Source: Trebonia sp. (GTDB lineage Bacteria > Actinomycetota > Actinomycetes > Streptosporangiales > Streptosporangiaceae). Taken from it: a stretch of DNA of 6,838 nt. A model generated the notes under the pieces. The model was not told the origin of the DNA, ran no database searches, and saw only the letters and a program-made list of their open reading frames with translations. Of the stretch, positions 6,244 through 6,838 are shown one piece after another. The translations under genes and the position numbers were made by a program. The stretch covers positions 1 through 6,838 of the forward strand of contig JASHXJ010000576.1 in assembly GCA_030043595.1 (NCBI GenBank), written 5' to 3'. How positions within the stretch are numbered: position 1 is the first letter of the stretch; the number at the start of each line of letters is the position of its first letter.

Positions 6244-6612
6244 ATGCGTTCGGCCAGGATCGCGGTCGCGAGCGCGCTGGCGGTGCTGTGTGACATCTGC
6301 TGCGTGCTCGTTTTCGTGATCATCGGACGCGCCAGCCACGCCAAGGGCGAGACGCTCGGCGGAATCGTCTCGACGTCGTGGCCGTTCCTTGCGGGCCTGG
6401 CCGTCGGGTGGGTCGTGTCGCGCGCCTGGCGGCGGCCGGCCGCGTTGCGCCCGGCCGGATTGTGCGCGTGGCTGTGCACGGTCGCGGTCGGGATGCTGCT
6501 GCGGGTGGTCGCGGGCCAGGGCACCGCGGCCGCGTTCATCGGCGTCGCGCTGGCCTTCCTCGGCCTGTTCCTGCTCGGCTGGCGGCTGGCCTGGCGGCTG
6601 ATCGCCCGCTAG
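6244..6612 (+). CDS. DUF3054 family membrane protein
   Basis: A small integral membrane protein of 122 residues with four predicted transmembrane helices, at about residues 7-28, 44-60, 73-90 and 96-116. The landmarks agree with my knowledge of the actinobacterial DUF3054 family: a Cys-rich first helix leading to VFVIIGRASH (23-32), TSWPFLAGLAVGW (44-56), AWRRP (61-65), TVAVGMLLR (79-87), GQGTA (91-95) and a final LGWR (111-114). Length is typical of that family. Function is unknown; no catalytic motif is visible. A basic patch between helices 2 and 3 (RAWRRPAALRP) suggests a cytoplasmic loop by the positive-inside rule, which would place both ends in the cytoplasm. It is divergent from the amidase and faces the hydrolase fragment at the right edge, so it appears to be a single-gene unit. 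The ATG at 6244 has no ribosome binding site. Confidence 0.85.
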   Translation: MRSARIAVASALAVLCDICCVLVFVIIGRASHAKGETLGGIVSTSWPFLAGLAVGWVVSRAWRRPAALRPAGLCAWLCTVAVGMLLRVVAGQGTAAAFIGVALAFLGLFLLGWRLAWRLIAR

Positions 6613-6644
6613 CTGCTCTCCCGCTGCTGGTCTGCTGCTGGTCT
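6612..6644. repeat. 11-bp tandem repeat between convergent genes
   Basis: GCTGCTGGTCT is repeated exactly in tandem at 6623-6633 and 6634-6644. It is preceded by a related unit, GCTGCTCTCCC, at 6612-6622, making three 11-bp units. They begin at the last base of the DUF3054 stop codon and fill most of the 40-bp space before the stop of the facing gene. The palindrome CCCGCGGG follows at 6645-6652. No stable terminator hairpin with a T-run is seen here. Confidence 0.6.
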
Positions 6645-6652
6645 CCCGCGGG

Positions 6653-6838
6653 CTACGCCGACGCCAGGACGGGGGACGACAGGCGGCCGGCCGCACCGCG
6701 CGGGTCGCCGGCGTCGAAGCCGCCGGTGACGCTGACGATCTCGGCGAGCTCGTAGCTGCTCAGCACCTCGACGGACAGTTCGTGCAGGCGGCGGGTCTTC
6801 GCGGCGCAGCAGTCCGCGAGCAAGGTGACCGGGAAGTC
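6653..6838 (-). CDS. Probable isochorismatase-family (cysteine) hydrolase, C-terminal part
   Basis: The last 61 residues of a protein cut by the right window edge, with a TAG stop at 6653-6655. The fragment begins DFPVTLLADCCAAKTRRLHE and continues LSVEVLSSYELAEIVSV (21-37). This is the pattern that follows the catalytic Cys loop in isochorismatase-like hydrolases: a strand with V-LL-D-C-A, a short helix starting at a His, and a last helix with L-S--LAEI. The catalytic Asp, Lys and Cys lie outside the window, so neither activity nor substrate (nicotinamide, isochorismate, ureidoacrylate or other) can be stated. The last 24 residues are a Gly/Ala/Pro-rich tail of no known role. Codon bias (G/C at third positions) supports a real gene. 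It is on the same strand as the amidase, but the DUF3054 gene lies between them, so it is not in the same tight operon. Confidence 0.62.
   Translation of the reverse strand, partial: DFPVTLLADCCAAKTRRLHELSVEVLSSYELAEIVSVTGGFDAGDPRGAAGRLSSPVLASA

Noticed and set aside
6175..6696. Upstream extension of the amidase frame giving a 548-residue protein
   Set aside because: The extra part is antisense to the DUF3054 gene and is low-complexity (Arg, Pro, Gln, Asp). The amidase fold begins right after the ATG at 6174.

Overview
The window is very GC-rich, with coding regions strongly biased to G or C at third codon positions. It carries an LLM-class (F420-type) oxidoreductase, a DUF3054 membrane protein, a class II-type citrate synthase and a deoC/aldehyde dehydrogenase cluster. 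Together these point to an actinomycete (Actinomycetota). I see no rRNA, tRNA, CRISPR or mobile element. Coding density is high: six complete genes and two genes cut by the window edges.

Layout. (1) 1-575, minus: N-terminal 191 codons of citrate synthase (gltA), cut by the left edge. (2) 576-779: a 204-bp divergent intergenic region. (3) 780-1706, plus: LLM-class flavin/F420-dependent oxidoreductase, probably from a leaderless transcript. (4) 1751-6174, minus: a tightly packed four-gene block transcribed right to left. It reads amidase -> deoC -> aldehyde dehydrogenase -> ALDH-like protein without catalytic residues. The junctions are a 4-bp ATGA overlap, an 8-bp gap with the ribosome binding site over the previous stop, and an 8-bp overlap. 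(5) 6244-6612, plus: DUF3054 four-helix membrane protein, divergent from the amidase. (6) 6653-6838, minus: C-terminal 61 residues of a probable isochorismatase-family hydrolase, cut by the right edge.

How the genes may work together. DeoC cleaves 2-deoxyribose-5-phosphate to glyceraldehyde-3-phosphate and acetaldehyde, and a coupled aldehyde dehydrogenase could oxidise the acetaldehyde to acetate. The most interesting point is the ALDH pair. The first (481 aa) has every catalytic residue but stops just where the C-terminal oligomerisation strand of ALDHs should begin. The second (about 300 aa) has no cysteine, no catalytic Glu or Asn and a degraded cofactor site, yet ends in an ALDH-type KTVW tail. 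Side by side they total about 780 residues and have the domain order of the fused two-domain ALDH16 family, so I read them as a split, two-subunit ALDH16-like enzyme in a deoxyribose catabolic operon. The amidase at the head of the block has a complete Lys-Ser-Ser triad, but its substrate and its link to deoxyribose metabolism are unknown.
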